A stretch of 64,000 bases of DNA, from the NCBI GenBank assembly GCA_013398015.1, contig VZRR01011663.1, positions 1,536,042 to 1,600,041 of the forward strand, in the 5' to 3' direction. Under the pieces are notes generated by a model. It saw nothing but the letters and a program-made list of their open reading frames with translations, was not told the origin of the DNA and ran no database searches. This DNA comes from Oreocharis arfaki (lineage: Eukaryota > Chordata > Aves > Passeriformes > Paramythiidae). Made by a program: the position numbers and the translations under genes. Positions 24,801-37,510 of this stretch are shown piece after piece (within the stretch, counting starts at the first letter, position 1; each line of letters starts with the position of its first letter).

Positions 24801-27631
24801 CTGCTGCACTGCAGGCCACTTGGTGTAATTTGCCACCTCATTTTTCCTGTTTTATGGGTAGATCTGGCCCTTTAGGGACCAGCAAACTCAAATTTGCCGT
24901 TTTACCCTATGAACACAGCCCTGCCTGTTTGTGTTCCACTGTATCTGAGGGAGCTTACCTCCTTTTCTGGTGTTTTCCTTTAGGTGAACTTTGACTTCAC
25001 CATGAGTCTTATTTTTCTAAACTTTATGCAGAGTTCTTGAGCTATTCTTGCACATCTGATTTCTTTATTGTTTTGCTTTTTAATTAGGTACAAATGCAGC
25101 AAGTAAGCTAAGAATTAATAGTAAGGAAGATCTGCCACACTTCCAGTTTTAAACCTTGTTTTCCTATTAATTCAAGGGTTTAGTTTAGGTATTCTGGCTG
25201 GATCAGCACTGTGTGTGTTATGAATGTTCTGAATCCCAGGGCGTTCCTAAAATTCGTTTCTTGTCCCCTTGTGTGGCTTTCAGAAAAAATCTGTGTGAGG
25301 AGAGAGCGTGGTCTGTAGGTGGAGGGACTCAGGGCTTGGGGCAGGCACAGATGGGTCCGCTGGAGCCTCAGGGCCCTTGGGAATTAAGAGTGTAGATTCC
25401 TTAAGTGCCAGAGGCACTGTGGATTTCTGTGCTTCTTCCCATCCTCAGGCAGAACTTTCAGGGTTGCTTCTGGACTTGGGAGCAGTGAACTTTCTGGAAG
25501 GGGTTAAAAAGGGGCTTTCAAACAGTAGAACTGTCTCCCTTGAAGGAATTTACAAGTCTTGTTCACATAAACTCACTTTAATAGTTTTCTGATGTAGTTC
25601 TTAAGCGTGAGAATGTCTTCATGCTAATGACCCAAGTCAGTATATGCATTCAGAAAAATATATTGAATTTTAGAGGCATTTATAATAGGTGTACATAATA
25701 TTTCTACCATATGTTCTGAGTTACCTCTCCTTACAAAACCTCACAGTTAATTACTTCTTGATTCCTAAGGCTTTAATTTACAAACCAAAAGGGAGGCTAT
25801 AAAAAAATCAACTAAAAAATTACTAATAGCTAAAAGATGTCTATGGCAGTATGCCTTTTAATCTTTTGAAACAATGGGAAATTCTTCATCAGCAACTTTA
25901 TCTGTGAGGGTTTTATTTCATGGGCATGGATTTAGTCCTTGCAAATGCCAGTATGGGCTCACTGAACAGAAAATCAAAAAATTTCAGCTTTTGACTTAAG
26001 AACTGCAACTTAGCACCTGTTTCAGATTCTTAGTGTCAAAGCATAGATGTGTCCTTGCTTAGGGGACAATAGCAAACCAGATTACTACATGTATCATTCA
26101 GTTAATAAAAAAAAAGTTGTGAGTTAAGGAGTGATTGTAAGTTTCTACCACATCCTAACAAAAATAAATTGTTGTATAGGGCCTAAAATGGGACATAGTG
26201 TTGTGTGTTGCTAGAGCACTGTGGCTAGAAACTGTATTATCTGTCTGTACTGACTGTCATTTCTATAATAAATACTTTAAATAATACATAATTTAATAAT
26301 GTAAATATCCTTGGAGCATTTGTGTTTTGTTCTACAAAAAACTCAGGAAAAGAAAAAGATTTTGGTTTTAATAGGTAGCTTGACTCCGGAATTCTTGTGT
26401 GAGGCTAATGCCATAGGTGGGTCTTTGGGCTCTGAACAATTCCCTGTTTGGCCAGCCTGGCCTGAGAAGCCAGCAAGTCAGTAAGTGATACTCTGGAAAA
26501 GCCAGAGATTCCCTTAGGTGTGTACTGTGTCAGTGGAATGGCAGAGTTATCGTGCAGTGGCAGGATAAGGTACCATTTTTCCAGCAAGCCAGAAGAAGCT
26601 GTTTTAGGAAACTTCATCTTGAAAGCTCTGCTAGAGCAGAAGGAAGGGTGGAAAGGGAGGAGACTGCCAGTTCTGGAGCTCTCCTTATCGAGCAGGGAAT
26701 GAGGAGAAGAAAAACTGTGAGCAGCTCTGCTTGACATTACTCAAAATGTTCCTGCACTGTTCAGGTGACCGGTGGTTCTTGGTGACTTCTGCATAGTGCA
26801 GGTGTATTCCTGTCTCTAGGCTCTGTTAAAGGTGTTGCTCATGTGCTGGTTCTTAGGCTGGATGCAGGGAAAATGGGTTTCTTGAGAGAAGAATCTTTTT
26901 CCGTTTTCTCCAGTACTTTTCACTTGCTGAGTCCTTTCCAGCACTTCCATTCCACGAGGTGGCACCGTTCCCTGGGAGAGGCTGCTGCGCTGCCTGGGGT
27001 CAGAGGGCTCAGGGATGCTGCGTGGCAGAACCCACTTCAGCAGCTCTCTGAAAGTGGCTGCACCATTGGTGCATTTTCCATTGGTACATACCGTGTCTTT
27101 TTGGAGCTTCTTGACTGCTTTTTTTTTTTTTTCTTGTAGGTTTGTGGCATTTAGAGGAATCTTGTTATGGCATGGAAGTTTAAGCCAGATGATGCTGAGC
27201 TAGAATGCTGGTTTACTTCATTTGGAGTCAAAATTGTGTGGCTTTTGAACATGGGAAGGAATGACCAATAGGTGTCATTATTTCTAGGAAGGAAGGGAAT
27301 AATTTCTATAGGATTTTCCAGATCTACAGGAAACCAAGAACTGTAATGTCAACTTCCCTGTAAGAACACAAGCCAAATCCATGTTGTATAGAAAGGAAAC
27401 AGTGTTGCTGCTCTTCCTGAATTCTCTGTGGAGACTTGTTATTTCCAATTGGCCTCTCAGTGATTCAAGAGCGCTTAAGTAGAGGGAATAAGTTTTCTTT
27501 TGTTAGGACGTTTTCCTAGTTAGCTGCATTCTTGGTGGAAGTTGTTTTACCTCACAAGATTGTGCTGTTATAAAAAACATTCACCATTGAAAAGAGTTAA
27601 TTTAATTATTTTTTTTCTTATTGACGTCTAG
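21881..27631 (+). other. Probable EEF1AKMT1 intron 1
   Basis: About 5.7 kb between the CpG island and the first coding exon. I see no coding exon or RNA gene. A stretch around 22620-23280 has the look of a very old CR1-like LINE but is too decayed to call firmly. The rest is unannotated unique sequence. Confidence 0.55.
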
Positions 27632-27782
27632 GAAAATGGATGATGATGATGACATTCCCCAGCTTTCATCCCATACGTTGGCTGCCCTCCAGGAGTTCTA
27701 TTTGGAACAGCAGCAGAGAGAGGGCATGAAGACCTCCCAAGGGTTTAATCAATATTCCATTGGCTCGATAGAAGAAGACTGG
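27632..27782 (+). CDS. EEF1AKMT1: EEF1AKMT1 first coding exon with start codon
   Basis: Acceptor GACGTCTAG ends at 27631. Four untranslated bases precede ATG 27636-27638. The 49 codons run from MDDDDDIPQL to SIGSIEEDW, and donor GTAAGA follows in phase 0. Confidence 0.94.
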
Positions 27783-30700
27783 GTAAGAAACGATAAATTT
27801 CAGTGAATGAAGCACAGTTAGAGGAGTAGCCCTTACCAAATTTCTTTTGTGGCTGAATAATGAAATTAAATTAAAGAGGGGAACACTCAAGATGTTCCTA
27901 TTAATGGATGGCAACACTGTAGGGAGATTTGCTTTAGTTTTAAATCTGGGTATAGTTGTTGGCTCCACATGTGCATGGAGGGTACAAACTGAAAGTACGT
28001 GGAGAGGTAATAAAGCTGTTAACAGAATCATCTGTCCCTTCTGGGAATTTTAACTCCAGCCTGGCATGTGATAGTAGTAAAGACTCTTCCCTGAGTCTGA
28101 GAGAAACATAGTGGAACAAGACCAAGTAATCTTTCCTTTCACATCATATTTCTTCCTCTGTTTTGTTTCCTTGTTTTTGTGGATGGCTGTTTTGCTGCTT
28201 GTTTTTATTTGTGACAGACTGATTTCTGATTTGTCTCTGGGTTTGGTGTTTTTTGCATTTTTTTTGTCTTCCTTTTTCTGATCCATTCTCATTTAGTAGT
28301 TTTATCCTTTCTTTCTTCCTATAGTGTAACTTCTCAAGTTCCTTTTTCCTCTTCTGCTAAAGTAACTTGATTTAAGAGCACATAAATAATGTGCATCTGC
28401 ACATTGGCTTTGAAATACCTTGTCAGTGGTTTGGATTACTTGGTTTTCCTGATGCTGCAGTTCATGCTTTGGAAACACAGGGTGTAAGGTACCTACTGCA
28501 TATCACTAGAAGTAGAAAGACTGTCAGGAAAATAGTCACCTTTCCAGCTTTACAGTTTGTGAACTGAGAAGTTGCTATGGATTCTGGTTTTCTTCAGTTA
28601 TAGCTTATCACACCTAACCCTACATAGCACAGTCAGAAGATTTGATGTTGTTTATAATTGTGCGTTATCTTTCTCAGCAACTGAGCCAGTTTTGGTATAG
28701 TGATGAAACTGCGTTGTGCCTGGCTAAGGAAGCAGTTCTGGCAGCTGGAAAAGGTGGCAGGTAGGTTTTAATAATTGTGTTGTGGATTTAACATGTCGTT
28801 TCTGTAAATATTTTGTTTCTGCTATGTAGACAAGAGCATGCAGTTTAATTCATTACTCGTACTTCGTTTTTGTTCAGCTGAGATACTGCAGAACTGCTTT
28901 GATGTTATTTGCTGATCCTCCTGTTTATCATTTCATTGAGTGTTGTAGGCTGTGCCTTGTAAAAATTTACTATGAATTTTTTTTAATTTTTTGAGAAATA
29001 CAAATTTCTCCACAGCATATTATTGGCTTGTGATTATTTTCTTAGTTTTTATATAATTTTTCTGTAGAACAGATGGAAAAAACTAGGTTTTCTTCCTATT
29101 TCTGTAAAGAGTAATTCTTAATTTCAAGTTTTTGTGTGTACTTCCTTGCTTTTTTGAAACAAGACTTTCGCTGTAGTTAAGCTTAAGATCTTTATGTAGA
29201 ATGAGGTTGAACAGGTAATGACTTTCAGACTATGTTATTAAAGTAGTTGATTGTTAGAATGGAGGAAAAATACCTTACATTTTTGGGACTAATGTCTAAA
29301 ATCTTTTCCCAAAACCTCTCTGAGGACTGCTATAGAGTTTTGTTGCTGTTGTTACCTTTTAAAATTACAATTTAAAGTTATTGTGTGTTTTTTCAGGATA
29401 GCATGTGTTAGTGCACCGAGTGTGTACCAGAAACTGAAAGAACAAGATGGTGAAGATTTTTCTGTGTGTATACTGGAGTATGACAGAAGGTTTTCTGTGT
29501 ATGGAGAAGAATTTATCTTCTATGATTACAACCACCCTTTGGACTTACCTGAAAATCTCCTGCCACGCAGTTTTGACATTGTAATAGCAGATCCACCCTA
29601 TCTGTCTGAGGAATGTCTTCAAAAGACTGCAGAGACCATCAAATATCTAACAAAAGGAAAGATTCTGCTTTGCACAGGTATAACTAATAAAAATATTAGG
29701 TCCCCTTAAGTACCTTTTTCTCTCTTTCTAATGACAAACTTACATGAGACTGATACTAACTCAGTAATGCTGAATTATCATTAATTGAAGGAGGAATGTG
29801 TATCCTAAGCTTTTTGTTTGAGTACTTGAGTTCAACCTTTATTTTAAACAGAAGGCAAGTGGGTTTTAATAGTTCAAGTCAGTACTTTTTTCCTGTGGCA
29901 TTATGAATTCTACTAAGTTTTTTGAGAATTATAAGATCATCCAGCAAAATTCCAGAAATATAGTTTTTCCTGTAAAAGGGCCACTCTCTATAATTGCAAT
30001 GATTGAAATTTGGGAATGGCAAACATAGGTGCAAATTACTCTTTATGTCTTAGGCACTGAAATACAGCAGGAGGAATTAAAAAGCAGTGATAAAAGTAGT
30101 GAAACCAGATAATGACACCATAACTAGATGTCTGTACTTGTGGGTCCTTCTTTAGGAAGATGCACTTGCTGGTGTGAGAAGTGATGTGTGTCTACCCAAG
30201 TCATGGCTTTTCTTAAAAGCCATTGTATTGTTGTTGTTATTACAAGACATCTGAAGACATCCAGGAAACCTTTCCAAAAAGCAGAGGACAAAACCCTTCT
30301 GACAAAACCCTTCAAATACAATTTGAGGGTTCACATGAAAGCAGGCAAAATAAAGAAAAATTAAAATAATGTGGCCATTGAAAGCCTGCTCCTTGGTTTA
30401 AGTGAGAAACCATCAAGGGTGGTTCTCAGAAGTTTTTTCCCTAGAATGGATAAGTGGTTCTTCAGTTTACTGCCCAAGGCAGTAATTTCTCAGTGTGTAG
30501 CTGCAAATATCGCACTGTGGTTTATTTAAGTGAAAGAGTAGATGTAATCTGTTTGCATTTCCCATGGCTCCCTACCATTTAACCTCCTTGGAATGTAGCA
30601 AGAAGACTGAGTTCAAGTTTGTTTTCCATAGAAAGGGCACTGATACTCCCTACTTATTTTTATGAAATTTCTTGGACATTCTTTTTCTTGGGATGTCTTC

Positions 30701-31020
30701 CATTCTTCTAGGTTTATTTTGAATTTCCCAATAGATTCTGTTGTTAAGGAAGACTGAGAGTGTAGCTGCCTTAAGCCTGCCTTCCTTAGAAAAAACAGGC
30801 TCTCTATATATGCATTTGGGAGGAGCTATTAAAAAAGTTCAAACATTCTTTTACTGTTTTTCCTTATTGAACACCAGTTATTTTTGCTGCAGGTGCAGTC
30901 ATGGAGGAACAGGCGGCAAAGCATCTTGGTGTGAAGATGTGCAAGTTTATTCCAAAACACTCACGAAATTTAGCCAATGAATTTCGATGTTATGTGAACT
31001 ATGCTTCTGGACTGGACTGA
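27636..31020 (+). CDS. EEF1AKMT1: eEF1A lysine methyltransferase 1 (formerly N6AMT2), complete coding region in four exons
   Basis: This family is a class I S-adenosylmethionine-dependent methyltransferase. It modifies a lysine of translation elongation factor eEF1A (Lys79 in human) and acts in the cytoplasm. It was once mis-assigned as a DNA adenine methylase because of its (D/N)PPY motif. Exons 27636-27782, 28678-28760, 29397-29677 and 30893-31020 join to 212 residues plus TGA. The human protein has 214, as I recall. Visible parts are an acidic start MDDDDDIPQL; a conserved helix TLAALQEFY; the segment GRIACVSAPSVYQKL (cofactor-binding beta strand and helix); YGEEFIFYDYN; and the catalytic DIVIADPPYLSEE with DPPY at residues 142-145. 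The C-terminus is LANEFRCYVNY followed by a short tail. The start is the first ATG after the acceptor at 27631. It is intact, and it faces IL17D tail to tail. Confidence 0.96.
28678..28760 (+). CDS. EEF1AKMT1: EEF1AKMT1 coding exon 2
   Basis: Acceptor TTTCTCAG ends at 28677; donor GTAGGT at 28761. It encodes QLSQFWYSDETALCLAKEA through AAGKGG and leaves two bases of an arginine codon. It is only 83 bases, found by splice sites and by continuity of the protein. Confidence 0.95.
29397..29677 (+). CDS. EEF1AKMT1: EEF1AKMT1 coding exon 3 (catalytic motif)
   Basis: Acceptor TTTTTTCAG ends at 29396; donor GTATAA at 29678. It holds most of the methyltransferase core, from RIACVSAPSVYQKL to YLTKGKILLCTG. 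It includes the DPPY catalytic tetrapeptide and ends one base into a glycine codon. Confidence 0.96.
30893..31020 (+). CDS. EEF1AKMT1: EEF1AKMT1 terminal coding exon
   Basis: Acceptor TTTTTGCTGCAG ends at 30892. It encodes AVMEEQAAKHLGVKMCKF through CYVNYASGLD and stops at TGA 31018-31020. It lacks the last two residues I recall in human. Confidence 0.95.
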
Positions 31021-34000
31021 TTCTCCTATCATCTACAAATCTACAACTTTTTCAGTCAAGCTTCTTTCTGTTTGTTATCCGTTACTCCACATTTCTCAGT
31101 GCTGAAATACTCAGCTCTAAGGACTGTTTCTGGGATAGCTGGAATCAACACAATGCGATGGCCACTCTTTCACATGAGTAGGCATTTGCAGTTACTGTGT
31201 TTCGTATTAGGTGAATGCGGACCAAGCGGTGCAGGTGCTGGATAATGGGAACTTCTCTGTTAGAGTTTCATTTTAACTGGTAGCTTTTACCATTTGAGGA
31301 CACATCAGTGACCTCTCTGAAGTAATTTTAGCTTACAACAACACATAGGTGTTTGCCTTGCAGGCATCCGAATCATCATTGCCAAAGAACTTGATAGTTC
31401 TGTAGTAATGTGCCCCATACATCTCCCTTAAATCTTGAATTGTAATGGCTCTGATTAAACATAGTACCTGCTTTTTAATAATTTCAATATCAAACTAAAG
31501 ATGATCTACAGGTATGTCAGGTTTATAGTTACAGGAATGGCTATGGTTTTTTTCCAGTTGCCTGGTTTTATCTTTTTCTCCTGTTCCACAAACAGCAGCA
31601 GAGCAGTAGAATAGAAGCATCCTAAAAATCATTGAACCTTACAAAGCCACTGAGGAATAACGTTTTGATAAACTCCCACTGTTTCAAATAGAAAAATGTT
31701 AGATTTTATATTCAAAGTTTGGACTATATTTCAGTCAAAATAGATGATACATTGCAAAAACATTGCTTTGGGTAAGTAGAGATTTTTGATGACTGGGAAT
31801 TTTAAAGCCAGTATTGACTAACGTTTTGACTACACTAGTGAAGTATTTTTGGGTAGAAGTTAGTTCATAAATTTCAAGGCACTCAACAGTTTTATAATCT
31901 CTAAATACACTCTACAAAACACAAGCACTTGTCTTTGTATGTCATACTGTATAAAGGTTAACAGAAATCCTGCATCTACAAAATGAATCATGTAAAATGA
32001 AGTATTAAGTTTATTTTGTGGTGGGAATAAACCTAATTAAGCTTGTGAGACAAGACTTTTCATAAGACAGTGATTATACTCGTGTTTCTGCTGTTTGGAT
32101 GCAGATTTTCCCATCTGGTGGAGTAAACAGCTGAGCAGGAATAGTATAGATGGATTATAATCCTCTCTCAGTGCTCAGAGAATGGAGCTGTCTGAGCTGG
32201 ACACAGCAGTGGTTCACTGTTTGCTTTCTAAGGCTTTTCCATCCTGACATTTTATACCTGCTGCTTCCTCCCTGCATGTAGCGTTGCTGGGTTCCATGGT
32301 AACAGTTTTCTTCCTCTTTCACACACCTTGGTTCCTGTCAGACTGGTCACAGGGAGGGAGGTGCAGCAGAGGAAGCGCTCACGGGGAGAACAGGCACCAG
32401 CCTCCTCTGACAGGCTCTGTGAGCCCGTACAGTCTTGCCTTTCAAACCAGATGCCATCCTTGCTGCTGAGGCAGAATTCCCCTGAAAATGACTGTCCATG
32501 GGTGAAATACAGCTGGGTTTAGTTGTTTTCCAGGAGGCTACACCATCTCTTTTATGTGGCCAGTGAAAAAATAAAGCAAACCAGAATGTTAACTGCATAG
32601 CTGTTGGCACAAATCTGTACTTTAAACTGGTTTATTACCTCAGTGTCTTGCATACCAAGCAGATGGAGACAATGAAGTAACTCATGAAACTGTTTTTAAC
32701 TACACAGAGGATTCAAGTGGGGCAGGTATGATTGCCAGAAGGCATGATACTATTCCCCTACTACCCACCTAAATTAGATTGTGCTGTTCAAATTGAAGCC
32801 TCACCTGTGTTGCTGCTTTGCTCACTTCATTTTGGTAAATGCGTGTTACTGGGCTCTCCACAGCAGAATTAAAAGACGGCTTTGCTAACTTCATCAGAGA
32901 TATTTCTTAAAAAGATAACAATGCACCATTCAGTTGTACCAAGAAGTTTGCTTCCAAGAAAATCACTGCTGCTTCTCACATGTAGGTCAGATGGCTTTGA
33001 AAAGGGGCACTGTGAAGATGCACAGTTATGAAACTGAGGGTGCATGTAAGTCTGTGCAGATGCACTCAACAGAGCAGCTCACTGTCCACCAGCTTCTCTT
33101 TTAAAAGCCTGGGAAGTGCAGGCAGTTGCCCAAGCAGAGTTTGACTAGTGGCATTTACAGCCTTCATCAGTGATGGGAGGTAAACTATTTTTGTCATACT
33201 TGATTCCAAGGAAGTAGCTGTTTCTGAGAAGGGTACAAGTCACAAAAATTCATAGTGAATTTGTGTTTTGTGCCAGCATGGTAACTTTAAGAAATATTCT
33301 GTGACAGCAAAATCCCTCTCTTCTTCTGTAACAGGATTATGAATAAAAATATCAGTGTCAAGTAGTGATTGACTTACTGGGGATGTATCATGGGTGGACT
33401 TTCTGTTGGAACAGACTGTGGTGAGGTGTTAGCACCATGGTACTTCTCCAGTGGCATTTATGACTGCACAGTTGTATGTGCTACAGCCTCTTTAACTACC
33501 CTAGTCCAGGTAGTTATGGCTGTTCCCTAATCCCAGCAAGATTAATGGGTGTTTATACTTTCTGAGCACATCACAGCCTTTTTTCCTTTTCCTCCTGCTG
33601 CTTTCGTCTTCATGTTCCCCCATGCAATTCCATGTTTACTTATAGCTGTAGATCTTCACCTATTCGGACAGAGACCTTCAGGTGATGACTGGCAAGTAAA
33701 CCCAAACTAGCATCTCAGGCTTTCCTCAGCCTTCCTGAATGATAGGAATTTTCCAACCTACCTTAAGTGATACTACAGACAAGAAAATAATCTCTTTACC
33801 GAGGATATTGTTCTATGTTTTGTGGCTCCTAATGTATTCCAGGGACAACCTCCTTGAAGGAAAAGATTTTCCTGGCACAAAAAAAATTTCCTCAAATCAG
33901 CTGCAGCTGCCAGATAGTTCTAGCTTTGAATTGTTTGCATTTATTGGGCCTGGAGTTGGTTCAGGGAGGCGTTTCATGTCTGCCTTCTGTCAACAGTTTG

Positions 34001-37000
34001 TGAAGCCTTGAAGCAACTCCAATGAACACTCCCTCCCCCATGCAAATTAAAGGCAAGGCTGCAGCAGCTGTAACCAGAGGGCTGGAAGCTGGAAAATGTC
34101 ACACCACATTTGAAGTGAAACTGATATAAATCCATGATGTGATGACCTTGTTAAAAAAAAAACAAACCACTTCCAAACAAATGCAAACTACATTTAACAC
34201 TCAACCTTTCCCACGTGAGTAATGTGGAGAGAAAGGATATATGGAAGGATATTTTAAAGGCCAGCAAGTGTTTGTGTAGCTAATAGCTCTTGATGTTAAG
34301 TATTAACGAACAGTTGTTCACTAGCAAAATATCAAACAGTTGCTCGTGCTAAAACATAAACAGCTTTTAAGAGACACCTAACTGGAATGCTGGATCAGGG
34401 AGCAAACTGGCTCAGCTAAAAAGTCTTGTCAGAGAGGAAAAGGAGGATTAAAAAGGGAAAATGGGCTTCTGAGCAAGATACATAAAGATGCCTGAACCAG
34501 AGGAAGCTTTCTGCACTTGTTGCAGTGTGACGAGAAGGAGGTTGCCAACATACGTGCTCTATTGATCCATGAAGGTTTTGCAGTTCTCTAGAACTTTCAG
34601 TCATCCAATTTCTGAAGTTTTATGTAAGCTAAAGCATCTGCTTTTCTGGATTGGAGAAACTGATTATGTTCCATTTACCTGGTCTTAGCTTGCACACTTG
34701 CACCTCCCAGGAATTCCCTGAACATGCTCTAGTTACTTGAAAACATCAAAATGACTCCATAAGTAATGCCTGCAGTACAGGGGAAGAGAATTGCAACAAA
34801 AAGTGAGGTTTTTTTTTCTCCACATCATGCAAATATATCCATATGCTCTAATAACTGATTTGTTGCAGACAAATTTGTGTAATGAAAGTGTGTTGGCAGA
34901 CAGATGAGTCCTGCTGGAGGGCAGTGTTTGGCCAGACTTAGCTGGTAGCCCCTCTGGGTATTTACTAAATGTTCAGGGCTGCATGGTTGGACATTTTGCT
35001 GTTGTTGTTTGGGGTCATTTTACTGCCTTTTAGGGTGAAGACTGCTTTCTATGCCGTGGAGTCTGAAGGCTCAACTTCACAATGCCTTAAGTGTACATGT
35101 GGGGAAAAACCCCACGATGTAATGGTGAAATACCTTAGGGTTCTAAGGCATCAAGCTACTGAAACATCAACTAGTGCAATGTTTCTCCAGTTTCGTGGGT
35201 CAGCCTCCCTTTTGAGCCCCTCTGACTACTGTTTCCCTCTGCTCTGAGGGTGAGAAGTTCCTCCACATTAGGAGGAAGGAAAAGAGGTTGTAATTGCTGC
35301 AAGTATTTACATTCTCTGGGGAACAGGTAACCACCTATAACTGCTGGCAGCAGCCAGGCAATTAGCTGTTCTCTGAGTAGTATAAACATTTTATGACTGT
35401 CTTTGAACTCACCTTTGAGGATCCCCTTGAGATAGAGACATCACAATCTGAGGAAACACAGATCTAAAGACAAGGAGAATTGAGGAAAAGCATCCACACA
35501 AAAACCACAGCTACATACTTCAATCTGACATTGTGATGGGAATCTTTTAATAATTTCTGGAGTTCTTAAAGTTATTTTAGGGTTTGTAAGAAGTTACACA
35601 AATTGCAGTGTAAAAATACTGTTATGCTAGACTGGGTCAGAGAGAGCAAAGTCAAAAATTATGCACCAAAACGTGGAGTTGTCACATGACTTTCATTCTC
35701 TCCTTAACTTGTTAGTTGTGATTAGCTCACAGTCTTTCCATTCTTTGTCCAACATCACTCCAAAGAAGAGTGTGTTTGTGTAGTGTAGGGGCTTTCTCTG
35801 CTGTGAATTAAGGCCAACTTTGAGACTCATGATGTAGCAGATACATTGCTGCATATGATGCTTATCTGTAAAGATATTGCAGTCATGATCCTTCAGCTGT
35901 AAAAGAGATTCTCTGCTATGCATTCAGATGTTTATCCGTTTTGGCAGGTGTGGTCCTCTGAGGAATTATGTTTGTGCAAGGCATGCCTGGTCATTCCTGA
36001 TTCTCGTTCACTAGGCTGAGTCAACTTCAGTCTGTTGTTCTGGAAAGGCGAGTTTTTGTGTATCCAGGGATTCTGGTGAGGGCCTGCCATCAAGTTCCAT
36101 CAGCAGTAGGCTGCACAGATGGAAGGCTGCGCGTCCACAGACCAGCAGCATTTGCAGGTCTTTTATGGGTAGGGTAGGGAAAAAAGAGTAACAGTAATTG
36201 TAAAAATCAGTTGGATTTAACAAGTTTGGATTGGCTGGGACTCAACTCAGTGACCTCTTGTAGCATCTGGAAGTTAAGACGTAGCCTGCATACTCACCTG
36301 CAGCGCACCTGAGGTGAAGCCTAGCTTTGGTACTTACTTTTTAATGGGGAATCTCCTCTCATAAAATGAAAAAGGTTTTGGCCTTTCAGCTGCCTGGAAC
36401 ACAGTTTTATCACAAGGAAGTTAAGCAGTCAGTGATGGATGAAATCAAATACAGAATTCTTGGGACCCAAACTGTGTTTTTTTCTAATTTATATTTTTGG
36501 TATAATTAGACTTAGTACATATCAAGAAAGTCTGCTGCATTTTTAGAATATTCTAGCATGTTTTTTTCTCAACACCTTTGTACCCTTAGCAATTTGGCAA
36601 GTTTAAAAATAGCAAGCAAATAGAATATTGCTTCATGAATGACTAACTCAGCAAAGGTTTCCTTGCTGTAGTGTATAAATTAGCAAAAGAGGTAACTGCT
36701 CAGAGGTAAAGCTTGGCATTTATGCAGTATAAAGGGATGCTCTCCCAGCCTGAGAAATTATCCTTTTAACTGCTAATTTGTCACATGTACGGCAGCTATG
36801 TGTTTTTTATATAACGGTACTTAGAGTATAAGCAATTCCTTAAAAATATCTACAACCAGTAGCGTGCTATAGTAATAGCTACCGTGTCTTACAGTTGCAC
36901 CATCTTCTAAAATTTACTGTGCATAAGCAAAGATAAAATGTTCTGCGCTAAGGGGGGAAAAAAGTCTATTTTGGGGTTTGCGATAATGAACTAAACAAGT

Positions 37001-37194
37001 TTACATGAACTAAAGAAGTTGAATGAACTGTCATCTCTAATGATCTGAATGACTGGACTTTCCATCTTGTATCTGAAATAACTGTAAGCAGAAAAAGAGG
37101 GCAAGTGAGCGTGTTTGCTGCTGCGGTGCAGTTTCCTGAGGTGCTGAGATGATCATGTGAGGCCAATACTGAAACACGACTCCTAATACTTTCT
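31021..37194. other. Gene-free interval between convergent EEF1AKMT1 and IL17D
   Basis: This should contain both 3' UTRs. Candidate EEF1AKMT1 polyadenylation signals are ATTAAA 31454-31459 and AATAAA 32026-32031 and 32570-32575. On the minus strand a possible IL17D signal ATTAAA lies at 36340-36345, about 850 bases past its stop. Nothing else was recognised: no exon, no clear transposon, no RNA gene. Confidence 0.6.
31454..31459 (+). other. Candidate polyadenylation signal of EEF1AKMT1
   Basis: ATTAAA 434 bases after the stop codon. A canonical AATAAA at 32026-32031, about 1 kb after the stop, is the alternative. Confidence 0.4.
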
Positions 37195-37510
37195 TCATTC
37201 TGATGAGGGCTTGTTCTGGCTCACCAGCAACTTCACTTCTTGCTTATCTATGCTGGAATTTACGCTCTCTGCCTCCTTTTCCTGCTCAGGTACGCAGGTG
37301 CAGCCCACAGGGATGGTGATGTAATCCTCGGTGTAGACGTAGCGGCCCCCGGCGCAGGCGGGCGTGCGGCGCAGGATGACGGTGGGCATGTACACCGGGG
37401 TGCTGCGGAAGTGGAAGCTCTCCTCGCCAAAGATCCCCATCAGGCAGCCTTTGCACAGGCAGTAGGCTTCGGGAATGTACTTAGGGTATCTCGTGGGATC
37501 ATAAGAAATT
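37195..37510 (-). CDS. IL17D: IL17D terminal coding exon
   Basis: On the minus strand the acceptor TGCTCCCTAG ends at 37511. The first base completes an arginine codon and 104 residues follow, up to TGA. It carries most of the cystine-knot core, including the cysteines in YCLCKGC, PACAGG and VGCTCVP. The tail is hydrophilic and ends in KPSSE. Confidence 0.95.

Larger units (their letters stand above)
27783..30892 (+). other. EEF1AKMT1 introns between coding exons
   Basis: Three AT-rich introns (27783-28677, 28761-29396, 29678-30892). No repeats or exons recognised. Confidence 0.8.

Noticed and set aside
24605..24994. 129-codon open frame in EEF1AKMT1 intron 1
   Set aside because: Low-complexity hydrophobic translation with no family resemblance and no exon signals.
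29575..29615. DPPY motif as evidence of a DNA adenine methyltransferase
   Set aside because: The motif is shared with protein methyltransferases. The full protein matches EEF1AKMT1, which acts on eEF1A.
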